A stretch of DNA of 64,000 nt from Lithospermum erythrorhizon (GCA_019722365.1 JADFUC010000543.1:62001-126000), one strand, 5' to 3'; counted from the first letter of the stretch, positions 24,740 through 38,850 are shown. The notes: generated from the letters alone by a model not told the origin. Made by a program: numbers and translations.

Positions 24740-27245
24740 CCTCGCTCTCTAAATTACAAAGTGCCCACATAATAAAGGTGATTATTAGACATTTTTGCAA
24801 CGACCAGCCAAATCGCACGCCTCAAGGTCGTGAGTCGTTTATCAACTTGTATATCCGAAATACCATACGATGGTTGACGCAAAAATAACCCTGCTTTAAA
24901 AATCAAGAGAACTCGGTAGTTCGATTAGAGTAAAAATAGTTCGGAAGCTCAAAACGTTTCCATACAAAGTTTAACCATCGTGGCATCATCTAATCAAACC
25001 CAAAATACAACCTCATAAAAATTTCAAAAACCAAGATACTCCATAAAACAGTTAATACATTTTCAACACCAAACCAAGATACGAATTCCAGCAGATAAGA
25101 AAATTAATTAGAACAAATGTAACAACATCACGAGATCCTAGCCACCCGTCTCTCACCTAAGTAAAATCACCGGATACTCACGAACTCAACCGCCTCACAA
25201 GGGCACCTGTCAATCCTGAGTACGGAAAGTGTAAGTAGTTTCGATGCCCAATAATATATATCACTCGGGTGGTAACTTACCCACATCCGAACGAGATGCA
25301 CAACAAGAGATAAACCCATGGCGATAGAATATACGTATATATAAGGTAAATAAATAAACTAAGTATTCATAGTGTCACAATAGTAATAACCATCATCACA
25401 TATACACATTTTAAAGGACTCACTTACGTTATTCTACGTGGATATATCCGTAGACAAAGATGCCATACACTCAAGCAAACAAAACACATAAGTTCTCTAG
25501 TACACAGATTATAACACAATAACAATATAACAGAACCCGTAAAAACAAAGCACTATGATGATCGACGCTCGCACACAAATGACATCCACCCAATGTCAAC
25601 ACAATGCCACCATGCACACAATAACTTATCCGACATTTATATAACGCCATCGCTCTTCCGGCGGCTCACCCACGCAACTCCAACATAATATCATATCCTT
25701 TCCCCGGCAAAAAGCCCGCCTTCCGATCACCCATATAATATCACAAAACACACCCACCCGCACAAACGACCTCTTACACGCGACTCCAACATTTCCCACA
25801 TCCTAACATCACTTACATGATTCACTCTATTTAAACCAAACATGACCAATAACTAACATCACACCAACATATTCAATTACGACAAACACAACCACACACG
25901 ACTCAACCAACATCATAGCAACTAGAACAACAAGCAACAATCGCACAACATTTCAATATAAAGAACCATAATATACCCAAGTCCACAATTCCATATAGAA
26001 CATACTACCATAATGTATCTAACACAACCATCAAACAACTCAACATTTCCACAAATTCACAACTACACTAACAGATAAGTTCATAACACAAATACATAAT
26101 CACATATCAATTTACCATACACTTCACTCAAACGTAAATAATGTTATCAAACGAGTGATAAATCCCCACCTTGGCTAAGCATCACTAGCGCCAAAGTTAC
26201 CAATCGATCCGCAAGCTTTTCCTCAAGGCTCCGAGTCTAAACAAAACAATCAAAGTACAATTACTACTAATTTGTTATAAATTATCTTTTAGCAACTTTT
26301 AATACCCATTAGTCCTTTTGTGTGAACTGGCATTAGTTAAACTTCAACAAGAGGACTAAATGACAAAATTGCAACTAATCCCCAAACTCCTACATTATCG
26401 GCCTCTATTCAACCCAAATACTAACACCTTAACACCCTAATCAAATCCAATTATTAACCTTTCCTACCACTAACCCATTTCTAATAACCCTAATCCCAAA
26501 ATCCAACTACTACTCAAACTACAAAAACTACTTCAAATACATATTCATCCCGACCACTTTTAAACACACAATTTCACCCTAAACAACTAGAATAAGGATC
26601 CAAAACATACCTTATATATCATTTTAACACGCTTTGACCAGCCAAACCCGGGGTCAACCCAACTTTTCCAACACGTTATTTCTACCCTAAAATCGATTAT
26701 AATCTCCTATACTATAATACCTCTGCCTAGATACAATTATATACTTATATTAATCCCAAAAGTCCGAACTCAAACTAAAAAATTCCAAAAAAGTCAACGG
26801 CCTCAAACGTCAATAAATTTTCATCCAAACGTGTACTTCAACTCAAGAACAACTAATTCAAAGCCCAAGAATCAATTTAAGCAATAAAAGTCGAAAACCC
26901 AAAAGTCAACAAAAAGTCAACCTAGTCGAAACTCGAGAAATACACAAAAAGTTTCGGCCTTTTTTACCTTGAATCAAGAGACGATGAGAAACTCTCCAAG
27001 AAATTTGGGTATCCAAAGTCATATGTTTTATTATAAATCTGTGGGCAAGAAAATCAAAGGGGAGAGGGAGGGTTCGGCTGGTTGGGGGAAGGGGAAGATG
27101 AGGTTTTTTTGTTTTGTTTTTTATTTAAGGGGTTGTTTGCAAGTGGGAAAGATGAGAAACAGTCACTTGATTTGCATCTCGAATCGCTTGGGCTCGCCGA
27201 TACCTCTCGATTCAACTTACCTCGACTATAACGACCCAAACTTAA
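24740..27245 (-). mobile_element. LTR-like block, probably a solo Ty3/Gypsy-type LTR
   Basis: Read on the minus strand, this block has the same architecture as the blocks at 46330 and 51450: a leader, then repeated GTTGACTTTTGG motifs near 26890, long T/G-rich sequence with many TTGTG/GTTGTG words, and a GC-richer part. No gag or pol is adjacent. Sequence identity to the other two blocks is not obvious by eye, so it may be a different family. The ends are approximate, and I could not confirm TG..CA ends or a target duplication. Confidence 0.4.
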
Positions 27246-29530
27246 CATTTATCGTACATAAAATATAAAGTGGTTTCAAATTTTACGTTAATCAATTTAA
27301 TAATCCTACATTTTAATTTATTAATTAACGAGTCATGTTTACCTATTTTTTACAATTTTCCATTACGTTTTTGCATTTTTCAATAACCAAATAATTGTTA
27401 CAAATTATTAAAGATATAAACTCCATCTAGAAGTGGGAACTTCGTTTACAATAAATAATTGTCTTAATTATGCTTAGTATTGAAATTATTTATTAGAGAC
27501 TGAAACCTATCAAACATGAAATATTTTACTAGAAACATGAATAGATTTTTATTAGAAACATGAAATATTTACTAGAAACCTGTAAAAACATGAAATATTT
27601 TACTAGAAACATGAATAGAATTTTTTTTTATATGTATATAATATTCTTTTATACAAGGTTCGATATCATACCACCAAGCACTAAACAAACTGTTAGTTGG
27701 TTTATGCACTTTAGGCTCTTTAATTTTTACTCTATTATATCATCGTATCATCGTCTCGAATATTATATGATCATTTATTTATAACTATACTCTCAATATA
27801 TTACCTGTTATATTTTTTGAGCTGGTGTTAAGCATATTACAGAATTCGAAATCAATGTAACTATAGAAATAATTCGATACAACTCAATGATTAATTATTG
27901 TACGGAGTAGTTAAAAACATAATTTAGATTATTAGAATGCTCAAGAGAATGTTCTAAATTTGGGAGCCAAATAGAGGGACCATGAGTCCATGATGATGGT
28001 CCCAAACCTCATCTATTTGCTATATTTAGCAGGAAGTTGGAAGCTCATCCTAAATCATTGAGTTTGTTAAGCAATCAAATGAAGAGGTTCCTGCAACCTC
28101 AGATAACATATTTGTTCTATCAAAAGGTCGTGAGGCACTTGCAGGGAGCACTTAAACATTATCTAATTGAGTACCCATGGTTTTTCCATTCTCTTTTTTG
28201 CCCAACTTTTGTAGCTTAACTTTGGCACTAGTGGTGTCACTTCTTAGTTTTCTTTATGGCATGCAAATATCAAAAGTTCTCCTATTCAAATGTAAGATTA
28301 ATTTGTGAAAGATTTATATATTAAAAAATGTTAGCCCTATTTTATAACTCTTATTTCTTTAATATAAAATATAAATTAAGAGTTTATGATGAGTTAGACG
28401 AGGATAAACCATTATAAGGGGTAAAAATATCATATTATATCCTAAGGATTGAAATAATCAAATTTTATAAGGAGAATAGGAGATTAGTTGATGTTCAAAA
28501 TTGTATGGAGTAGTAAGTGAAGAGTCTTGAGACTAAAGAGATTTTCTGCTTCACTCTTTTTTTTTTTGTGCTTGTTTCACTGCCCATGTCCCTAAATCCG
28601 CCAATGGTAACAACCAAACTAGGGGGGAGGGAAATAAATTACAATATGTACAACGATATTGGACAATGGATTTTGATACATCAAATCCAATCTCCTGAAT
28701 AACTTCGACATCGACATGATTAACAAAACCAATATTTTATGAAGGACACGTTAGTCCACTTGTGAGTTGTGACTTATTACCAAAACATGAGGAATCAACC
28801 AACCGACCACAAGTTCACAACAGTCAAAACACTAGAAATTTCATGTTTTATCATTGGACATGTTACCGTTCGATATTCAATAAAAAAGCAAGAAATCTAT
28901 TCGCATGTCTAAGATGGCTAAGGCGAATCGTAATTTTATATTTATGTTTGTTAATTAAAATTTATATTAATGAAGAAAAATATATAAAAATTTATGGCAT
29001 CAACTTAGCCTCAACAACAACGCTAATTTTTTAATAAGAAAATATAATTTTCAATTTTGAAAGTGGTGTCGACCGCCTCCCACGCCTCCCTGGGCCTCCA
29101 CTAGATGGGTAGATATTAATATTGCTCGATATTTTACACAATCAAGTAATTATAATATTCGAGAAAGTGTATTTTTCTATACTAATTAAAATATGATTCT
29201 TTTATAACGCTAAACATTTTTTGACGTACAAAATAACTTGGTACTTTATTATCCATTCGATATTCGACTAAAGATTAACTTGATTTCTTGTTCGATATTA
29301 TGCTTTGCTTCAATCAAATTATATTGCTCAATATAAAAACAACCGGATTATTCGATGAGATATCTACCTTATTTACTTATTATCGAGTTACCTGACCTAA
29401 GTTTGCTAGTTAACATTGCTACTCCTACTAAGGATGAAACAAAAACCAGGCAAAAACAGGCGATTCGGACATTGGAAATGGAAGTAAAACCATCAACCAC
29501 AAGTATCCACCCAAACTCCAACATATTATT
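27246..29530. other. Intergenic; small exon-like piece near 28080-28165
   Basis: Mostly AT-rich with short repeats of 'TTACTAGAAACATGAA' near 27500-27620. A plus-strand segment near 28085-28160 reads VPATSDNIFVLSKGREALAG before a stop and could be a captured exon, but I do not recognise it. No other gene-like signal was seen. Confidence 0.35.
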
Positions 29531-29534
29531 TGCC

Positions 29535-29540
29535 TATAAA
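29535..29540 (+). promoter_or_regulatory. TATA box of the ENOD93-like gene
   Basis: TATAAA lies within CCTATAAATAACAAC, 94 bp before the ATG at 29634. This spacing fits a plant core promoter with a short 5' UTR of about 60-70 nt. No intron is needed in the leader. Confidence 0.6.
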
Positions 29541-29633
29541 TAACAACTTCACTCAGATATATTTTCCATCATCATCTCTTATAACACAAATCAAAACCAT
29601 TCTTCTTAAAAATATTTCTTGGAAATATCAAAC

Positions 29634-30234
29634 ATGGGTTCGATAATGGACCAAAAGAGGGCAATGGCTAAGCATTGCTCCCGTGGTATAATTCTTTCTC
29701 CTAAACTTAATATCATTGTGGAATGTTTATGTGGATCATAATTTCGAAACATAGTATTAACATTTTCTTGGTATGATATTTATTTTGCAGAGGGAGTAAA
29801 GGCAGGAGCTAAAGCAGCAGTTGTTGCCACAATTGCAACTGCTATACCAACTGTATGTTTTTTACTCACAAAAGCTTCATTCATAAGTTGAAACAAACAT
29901 TTTCTAAGAACTATAATAATATTATTTATGTCTTCATGCATTTGTAGCTAGTTAGTGCAAGGATGCTTCCATGGGCTAGAGCCAATCTCAATCCCACAGC
30001 TCAAGCTCTCATTGTTTCTACAGGTAATTTCTACACTAAAAGAATCAGAAATTTGAAACCCTCAAATACATGAATTGAAGATGACTTCATTTCGATTAAG
30101 GCTACTAATATGGTACTTAATTTGATGCAATTGCAGCTGCAGGGATGGCGTATTTCATTGTAGCAGACAAGACTATTCTGGCAACAGCAAGAAGGAAAGG
30201 AACTCGGTTCCCATCCCTAAAACAACTTGATTAA
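29634..30234 (+). CDS. Early nodulin 93 (ENOD93)-like protein
   Basis: Four exons with canonical borders (29634-29685, 29791-29852, 29948-30023, 30137-30234) sum to 288 nt and encode 95 residues in one frame. Recognisable blocks are MAKHCSREGVKAGAKAAVVA, TIATAIPT, RMLPWARANLNPTAQALIVS and AYFIVADKTILATARRK, the conserved core of the ENOD93 family. The family was first found as nodulin genes but is also expressed outside nodules. Members are small, with hydrophobic Ala-rich segments, and have been placed in or near mitochondria in some plants; the exact role is unclear. Two hydrophobic stretches are visible (about residues 22-40 and 60-78). No damage is seen, which makes this one of the two clean genes in the window. 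Confidence 0.93.
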
Positions 30235-33009
30235 AAGGCGTGGAACCAGCTCAAAACAAATAAATGGGGGGGTTTCACGTAATTTTCAGAAATTTGATGC
30301 TTTAATTTTAATAAATAAAGAACTTAGGCCTTTTACCAATATCTATTAAAACATTAATTAAGGACAAACAAAAAAACCAAAACAATCAACTTAATCTTTT
30401 AGGTGACTACCGAGGCTGTCATAGAGTAAATTGAAGTTTTGAATACTTGAGTGTTTGTGAATTTTTCACTTTCATGTAAGGTGAACAGATTAGTCTTCCC
30501 TAAGACTAAATGTTGATTTGAGACCTCTCATTATCTTTCCCTTAATGCATTTTTCCATCTTGGAAGAGAATTTGGCTTTTAACCCTCTTCTTCAGGAGCT
30601 CTTTTATCAAATCATCACAAGTTTTCTTCTGAATTAGCTGATCTTTAATTGACCCAGAGAAAATGAATTCATTTTATGCAAAGCTCAGGTTGTGTAATCT
30701 TCTAATATTATTTTAATTTTAATTTGAGGACTGAAAGATCATTTTAAGTATGAGTTTAAAATCAAGTATTGGGGGTGGGGTGGTCTACGGAAAGATGGAG
30801 GGAGGGGTGTTTATTTTAATTTAATTTTTTTGTTAATCAAATTCAAAATTATTTTTTGTTAAAAGTTTAGATTTTAAAAATTACAAAACAATCATGTTTT
30901 AAAAAAGTTTCTTCATAAGGATTTATTTATAGAATAATTACAAAACAATCTCATTTAAAATGGCTTAACAGTCAAATTAACGGTCAACCTGACGGAATGG
31001 CCAAAATAGTAATCTTTTGAAGGTTTAATGGGCGGGATGGAAAAAGTGTTCTGAAAATAGATAGAATGAGCAGAGAATAATCAATGAACTGACATTATCT
31101 TTTGCCCTATAAATAAACATAGCTTCTATCAATTAGCTTCTCTTAATTACGCCCCTAACAACTAACAAGGAACCCCAATGGCACCATCACGCTCCATGTA
31201 CATACTTTCGATGAAGGCCATCACTTAATCTAGTAGTCAGCTTCTGCCCAAAATATCAAGTTTTACATCCATAAGACATTGTTAGCCATGATACCATTAT
31301 AGTGCTAGGAGCCAAATAATTGTATCAATTCCATCAAAAACTTGTTTAGCAGCATATTTTGCATAAAAACTAAAAAGCCTTCTCCGAAGAGCCGGACTAC
31401 TAAAATTATCACTATGCTTGCTATAATCATATCACCTTGCTATGCATTAATGCATACATATCGTTCAGTGCATTTGCTAAAGAAAGATTAGAATAAATGT
31501 CATGTTATCTAAACTGATTTATTTTTAAAAAATAAATAATTATTTGATACCATCAAATTTTTTGAAAAAAATAATTTTTTTTATTTTGTAATCTTTTATT
31601 TCATTTATTTGATAAAACTCATAAAAGAACATAAGTTCTTCTAATTAAAATTTAACCGTTTATATTAAAGGGCACCAATTTCTTTTTTCGCACAAGACCC
31701 AGCAAATGTCAGGACCGGCCCTACAATTTACGTGAACCAAAAAACTTTAATATACTTATTTTAATGCTTTTAGGGAGTGATAGTGAGGTTTTTTTTGAGA
31801 TATCGTTAGCGTTAGGTATTGGCATTTCCCGCCAAAGCATTAATATACTTATTTTAATGTTTTTTTATTTGAATTTCTTTTTTCGCGATAAGTAATTGAT
31901 CATGTATAATTACATTAAATTAGCAAGACTTATCAAACTGGAGTATAATTTATTTATTGTTTTGAACTCTAACTTATTGAGAGTACTTCGGAAAATTCTA
32001 ATATTTCATGCCTATTAAATAACTTGTCAATAATATTTTGAAGAAGTGGATAATTGACTTATTTTGTCAAATTTTGACTTTTGAAATTGATGGAAAGTAT
32101 TGTTTTACCAAAACACCTTGAACTTCTTACTACAAACCGAATAATGACATATTGTTGTTTTATCAGTAAGTATTGTACTTTATACAGTAAAATGAACTTA
32201 TTTACCCTTTGTATAAAAGGGTAAACAAACATAAAAACGCGAGTAAATTCTTCTAGACTTACGAGTTGTTGTAAGCATGGTGCTTACTCTAATCTTAGCC
32301 ATTCAATGTTCCATTTTAAATGATTTTTGATCCAATAATTAAGATAAAATAAGGGCACTCCAGTAATATAATTTTAATTTTTTACAAAAATTAAAAAAGA
32401 ATAGAAACCAACGCACCCAGATGGCTATGGATGTCATCGATTCTGTAAGCTTGTTTCTTTCACTTTTTCAGTTTATTACTTTTATTTGATATTATGTGCA
32501 AAATGTTTGGACCTTTGTATGAATAGAAACACAGAGACCGTTGTACCCATTGAGAAGATTAGTAGATAACTTTAGGGTGATGATGCTGAAACGGGATCAA
32601 AGAGGAGTAAAGTTGGCAACTTTGAGAGTGATGAGGACAAAAAAGTGAAAAATCTGTTGAAATTGATGCCGGCATGTGCATAGAGAGAAGATTAATGTCG
32701 ATATCACAATACAACATCAAGAGCATTCATTCTTTTCAATTAAAATAAATTGTAAATTGTAAATTTTAAATTATGAATTTATTCAATTGATTATTAATTA
32801 TTTATGTCATTTTCTAAAAAATATATGTAGTGTTTGAAATTATATAATTTTTATATAATATTGTGTTCTTAAACTCAAAAAATATCATTTGACTATATTT
32901 TGGTATTTATATATTATAATTACCACTAAAAAATACCAATATTTATATGTATTCTGTATTCAAGGTAAATTTTAAGAATATCTATTATTGTATTAAAATA
33001 TCATTTGGG
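30235..33009. other. Intergenic, no gene recognised
   Basis: The proximal part is the 3' UTR of the ENOD93-like gene. A minus-strand open stretch near 31250-31400 has no recognisable family. A 20-bp direct repeat, TTAATATACTTATTTTAATG, lies near 31750 and 31840. The remainder is AT-rich. Confidence 0.45.
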
Positions 33010-33665
33010 TAATGAATAATGATATGCACCAACATTTTATAATTCTTTGGATATATGTGGAATATTATTTGTATTTTAAGTATGGTATGCACGAGAAATA
33101 CTAAAATATCATAGTTATTTTTAATAATGGTATGCACCAATTTAAAAAAAATTGTGATACCATTTTGATTTGTGGAAAATTAGCTTTGAATATGTATGTA
33201 ATACCATTTGTGTTTTAAGTATGATATGTATTAGCAGTACTGAAATACCATTGTTGCGTCAATAATGGTATGCACCAATTTTCTGAATTTGTCTTACTAT
33301 TTTTATTTGTGAAAAATCAGCTTTGAATATTTATGGAATACCATTTACGTTTTAAGTATGGTATCTGTAAGAAGTATAAAAATGCCATAGTTTCTTTAAT
33401 ATTAGTATTCACCAATTTTCATAATCTGTCTTAGTACTTTTATTTGTGGGAACTTAGCTTAAAAAATATATAGAATATCATTTATGTTTTAAGTATGGTA
33501 TATATGAACAATACCAAAATATCATAATTGTTTAAATAATGATATGCACCAATTTTTCGAATTTATTTTACTACTTTGATTTATAGAAAATTAGCTTTGA
33601 ATATGTATAAATACCAATTGTGTTTTAAATATGGTATATATGAACAATACCAAAATTCCATAATC
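33010..33665. repeat. Tandem repeat with a monomer of about 138 bp
   Basis: The landmark AATAATGGTATGCACCAATT recurs at 33015, 33123, 33261, 33398 (diverged) and 33535, giving spacings of 108, 138, 137 and 137. Each unit also carries TAGCTTTGAATATGTATG and a GTTTTAAGTATGGTATG segment. So there are about four full units and one shortened one. No coding potential was seen. Confidence 0.88.
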
Positions 33666-34499
33666 TTTCTAATGTATGGAGTATTAGTTTATATGAATAA
33701 AAATGAAACATAAAATCTAATCTAATTACTATTTTAAAAAAATGGTATAATGGTATAATTACATACCATTTAGAGCCATTTCTTCTTCAATTCCCAACTA
33801 ACATAAATCAAGATAAGCTGAGCATCGTTTTTCAATTGTTTTTTGCTTATTTATCACTCATCTTCCTAAACTATGCATGCAAATTCCCATCACCACCTGA
33901 TTCACACCAATCTTTCTTGTATCCATCTTGGAACTGGAACTCTCCAAACCCCAATAGTTGTTGCGGGGTTCCAGCACCCAACAATCCAACCGTCCAATCT
34001 TTATTATGTTCTGTTCTTCAGTGTAACTAATGGGAAAAAGTTTGGGAATTGGGGTTTTTGCTTCGATTTTTGTTTGTTTTTACAATTGGGTTGGTTTTGA
34101 CTCGTTTTTCTTGATTTTTGAATTGATTTGACTGGAGTAGAGGCGGCAATTTGTGGGTTGTAATGGGGTTGGTTGGTGGGGTGGGGAGAAGAGGATGGAG
34201 GCGTGGATTTTTTTTAATTTTATTCTTAAATGGTAGTATTGTGTAATAAATTATACATTAATTTTCCATACTTAGAAGTAAGCATACAAGTATATCTCGA
34301 AAAAAATATCATTTCAAGTCTAAAAATTTGAAGTCTCTCCCTGGCTTTATTTGAGTTCCCCCCTTCCCTGACTAATTAACCTTTTTACTCTATTCAAAAA
34401 TAATTTTTATATTTTGGGTATTTGAATTATCACCTGAATGCCTGTGAAAAAGTATAAAGCTAAAAGCTTTGAGCTTTTTATATGAATATGTGTTCTATA

Positions 34500-34704
34500 G
34501 GTGCGCAACAAAATACAAATCCGAGGTGAACAGAGCCGGGCAGACGAAAATAACGAAATTGGAGAACCGATTGGAAGCAGAAACTGGAATTTAGGTTCGA
34601 AAAATACAAAACGAAAATGTTTAGGATTACGTTGGAGTTTCCCGAGAACGATCGGTTCGGGAGGCAGAACCGAACCGATTAATTTTTAATTAAAAAAAAT
34701 TAAA

Positions 34705-34750
<46 letters not shown>

Positions 34751-34751
34751 T

Positions 34752-34795
<44 letters not shown>

Positions 34796-35011
34796 CCAAA
34801 AACAATCAAGAACGGCAGAAAACCATAGGAAAAACCAAACTTGAACAAAATCGAAAATAATCGAGAACCGAACTTGAACCCGATCGGAACGATTTAATCG
34901 GAACCGACCGGAACCGAACCGGTTTCGGTTCCATCTCAATCGAAACCGACGAGGTCGGTTCGGTTCCAAAATATCCCCAAAACCGAACCGAACCGACCCG
35001 ATGGAAGCCCT
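34500..35011. mobile_element. hAT-like non-autonomous element with GGTTCGG repeats
   Basis: The right end read on the minus strand starts TAGGGCTTCCATCGGGTCGG and continues with GGTTCGGTTCGG repeats. The left side starts near ATAGGTGCGCAAC and carries GATCGGTTCGGGAGG and GAACCGAACCGATT. The ends resemble the TAG-starting, GGTTCGG-rich plant hAT elements, with a TA microsatellite at the centre. The left boundary is uncertain and no target duplication was confirmed. There is no coding capacity. Confidence 0.5.
34711..34794. repeat. TA dinucleotide microsatellite
   Basis: (AT)n runs at 34711-34748 and about 34756-34794 are split by CTTTCTC. They lie in the middle of the hAT-like element. Confidence 0.97.
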
Positions 35012-37140
35012 ACTTTTACCTTTTGGATTTCTTGCCCCTTTGATTGTTTGTTTTTTAGTTAGTGATGTTAATTCATGGTTAATGTTGGATGTTAATTGTT
35101 ATTACTTAGACTAACAAGATTTGATTAATTTTAGATCTTGTGAATTTTGAATTGATTTCTTTAAGTTTGGTTTAAATATTGCACCTTTTACAATTAAGTT
35201 GGTTTCTTCAAGAATGGTCTATTCTGGTCTATTAATTTTGAAATCAGATGCAGTGATATGGGGAACGCTGGATGCCCGAAGGTACTTGCGCAACGATATA
35301 TTAATGTAACGATAAAGTAAAATATCCATTGCAGTTGAAGAAAATCTTTTTAGGTTTTCATACAGAGAAAATAGATGGGGACTGTGATGTACATGTTCAA
35401 TATTGAGGAAATCATTATTGATGCTAACTATTTATATTCAAGCAAGGGATAAAATAGTGCCTCTCCCTCTTCTAGTATAGAATATTTTAATTGGTATAGA
35501 AAGAAAGTATTCCTCATCAATAATATATATACCGACAATGAATAATATACCATATATAAAGATATTGAAATTTAAGGTTCATTAAAGCTTATGGTTTTTA
35601 TTAATGATAAAAAATATAAATTATGTTAATTTTTATAATGTATTTTACTACCTTCTTTTGATGCAATTTTAGATATCGTCATCGTTTTATCAAAAAAAAT
35701 AATTCATTAATATAATTATAGCTTTTTTTTTAAACTTTCATAATACATGCAAATTTATTCAATTTTGGCACACATTCTAATTAAGTGAATAAAATAATTT
35801 TGATACACTTTTTATGAATTTTTTCAATGGCACCATCTAGGAATGATATATTTTAGTCATGTGTACCATTTTTACATTGAAATTAGATACACATGAAAAT
35901 TAATAAACATTAATAAACCATCATATCATTAATAAATCTTAACCGTTCTCGACATTTCATTGATATTCCAGTAGGACGATTCTGATAATAATTAACACAA
36001 ATTCATACGATGATTAAGATCAGCAAGCGTCATCGCACACCTATTGTTAATAAACAGAAACTTAGTTACCTAGGAATTATGGTAAGAATCTGCAACTTTG
36101 ACTCGAGTAGGCTAATCACCTATAGTAATATTATTCCAGCATTTGTGCTCTGGTTACATTATTGAGAATTCCTCCAATGAGTTGATGGTTCAATAAAGTG
36201 TAGCTGAAAACTATCCTTTTGATAATGATGCATTAAGATTAAAGAGTTTGAAAATTGCTAGCAAGGACTCACAAGAAGTAACAAGATTTCTCTTGTTATT
36301 CCCCAAAACAAATCTGCTGTCTTCATATATAATTCATGATTTTGGAGAGCTATCAATAACAAAGATATATAGCCTCTTGTCGCTCGTCAGAAGACATCAA
36401 TATTTTGAATCTAGATTAAAGTGTGATAAAAAAAATATCTGTATTTGGGTAACAGTGATGGAGTATATTGAAGTATCAGAGTGTTTAGAGTATGAGTATT
36501 CGCCAATTCAAAAATTAAAATAGAGACTGAAATCATTAAAAATGAAAAAAATTATGTTTTTTCAGCTCTCCTAAAATAGGTTGCCCCTATAAAATTATAC
36601 ACTCATCCTCTTCACCTCATAAATTTATACTCTCCCTATTATTTTTTGAATAAAAGCGAAGTGAATAATAGAAAAACTCTTAATGAACATACGTAAAATC
36701 AACCATTAAAAATAAAAAGTAGTAATTTAGGTGTAAAAAGTAGTGATTTAGAATGTATTTTGTTAGGAATCACTAAATATTATTGACAATCAATTACTTA
36801 AATACTCGGATCCACGTCCATGATACCTGTATTGTTAAATGGAAATGATATCACAATGCGATTGAGATATGCCCAGAGCAAAAGAAATAATGCGAGAAAT
36901 TCATGACGGATTTTCTCTAGTTCTGATGAAAGGTACATCAGTATAACTGATAGATCCACTAATAATATCATGAAGATTGTTATAAAAAACTCAAGGAACC
37001 CACTACTCAACTGGATGTTTCTCAGAAACTCCAAACACAAATCTCTCATTATATCGCTCCTGTGAATCTCATAAAATGACTCTTTTGGCCCTTAAGAAAT
37101 TATATGTAAACTCACAATTTCAGAATAAAAATAAACTCTC
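35012..37140. other. No recognised gene
   Basis: A plus-strand open frame at 36248-36523 and a Leu/Ile-rich minus-strand frame at 37049-36798 (possible membrane segments) were read, but neither matches a family I know. The rest is AT-rich. Confidence 0.4.
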
Positions 37141-38850
37141 ACTGATACGGCCTGCAAGGTTGATTTGACCCACCGTTAGGGGTGGTGGTGTTTCCGAACA
37201 CTTTAGTGTTTTGCGCTTGTGCTTGCCCATGAGACTCTAGCAGCTCCTTATATAAACTATAGAGACCCCGGGTCCACAAACCTAGCCCGAATAAGAGCAG
37301 TCAAAGAAACACCGCCTCAAAATCGCCTTAGCCGTGGTCATTGAGACCCCATCGAGACCCCTTGGTCTCGAATAAGGTACTTACCGGTCAGGTCGCCCAC
37401 AGTGCCGCGCCAGGGAACCTCGAGTCGCCCAGTAGCCCTCTTAGTAAAATCTTGAGCAGAAATAGGCTCCAATGATTTTAAAAAGACTGAAGGCGTTTTG
37501 GATCACCGTCTTCAAACACCATCTACATGACCTTCACGAGTTCGTAATCCCGAACTCCCAGCTGAGATTGATCCTTGGCTAATGCCTTTTATCCGGAACA
37601 ACCTTGAATGCCGCTTGGCCCGGCGTGAAGAGGCAACATAAAACCCTTGTCTGTTTGAATTTTCACATTCAAATTATCATCATGTTACAGCCTTGAAAAT
37701 CTTCAATCATCATCCAGACACCTTGGAACAACCTCCAAACTTGATTGGTCGTGTGAATTATCTCTTTTTCTTTTCCTTTCTGTGATCAGCCAACTCCAGC
37801 TTAATCCAATTCACGACCTTGATGTTTGATCGAGAACATCTCCTTTCTTCGGTTAGCAAATCGCTTTGGAGGTAGGCTTGCCCCTCTCATGACGACTTTT
37901 AATCCGCCCACTAATTTGGATGATTCTATGCAGCGCAACCGGTTGCAACCTTGTACATAGTTCGTAACCTTGGACCACGAGCAACGGCTTGGAAGGCACG
38001 CCGTCTCCCGAGAACTTCGTCACCAAGCGAAGTCTTATATTACATCGGATAGGGCGCTTGTCTAACCTCGATCTGAGCCGTTTAAATTTTCATGGTTCCC
38101 GGAACTTCCGGTATCTTCTGGTAACTTACTGACATAGGAATTTTTATCGCTGACATCGTTATAATATCCAGAAACTCCTGTGCTTGACAATAGTTTACAA
38201 TAACCAGAAACCTACATCGATTTCCACCCTTAATTTGTACACCGATCCTCATTTCCAAAGTTCTTACATCCATAATAAATCAAAGCAAACACTTCATATC
38301 TGTCGGCATCCGTGATTGGGGCCTGAAATCGATTAAATAAAATTATCTTTCCATATGAATAGTTTGATAAAAAACCTGTATGACCATGATCCATGTCTGA
38401 AATTTTTCTCCGAGGATCCTCCCGTGCCGATGACTTTTTCGACAAGATTTTCCGGTGACAACTTTGTGACGTCTGGACGCTCGCCCATGCAACAAATCTC
38501 GAGGACGCCGTCTTGAGGCCGAGCTATCGAAATGCGTGGCTGACCTGTGATATTCGAGAAAGCGGCACCGAGGGAGTCAATCTGCGTCTTCGCGTTAGTC
38601 CTGCATGAACAACGCCTTCAGCTTCATATTTCAACCCAGTCACCATAGCCTCAAATAACCTTCAATCCATCAAACCGCACCATTACGATTACTAAATTAT
38701 CAACATCGCGAAGCATCTGTGACTCGATATCAATTGTTGGGAATTCTAGGGAAGCCGAGTAAATCTTCCAAGAGCGAAATGGCAATTTGACATATTTTAG
38801 GAAAATTTTGGGAAGCGATCATAGATGCTAACTAATTGATCGTTATAAGA
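37141..38850. other. Unidentified GC-richer block before the Copia element
   Basis: Base composition is clearly richer in G+C than the flanks. TATATAAAC lies near 37250, followed by a run of short CCGC/CTCGA words. Stops occur in all frames, and I recognise no gag, pol or host protein. It may be part of another decayed retroelement (LTR or leader). Confidence 0.35.

Noticed and set aside
33836..34030. Plus-strand frame with SWNWNSPNPNSCCGV that recalls a leucine-rich-repeat N-terminal cap
   Set aside because: No leucine-rich repeats follow and the next bases are non-coding; the likeness is too short.
36248..36523. 91-codon plus-strand frame
   Set aside because: Open and not low-complexity, but no family recognised and no flanking exons seen.
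36798..37049. Leu/Ile-rich minus-strand frame that looks like membrane segments
   Set aside because: AT-rich DNA often yields such frames; no conserved motif or neighbouring exon.
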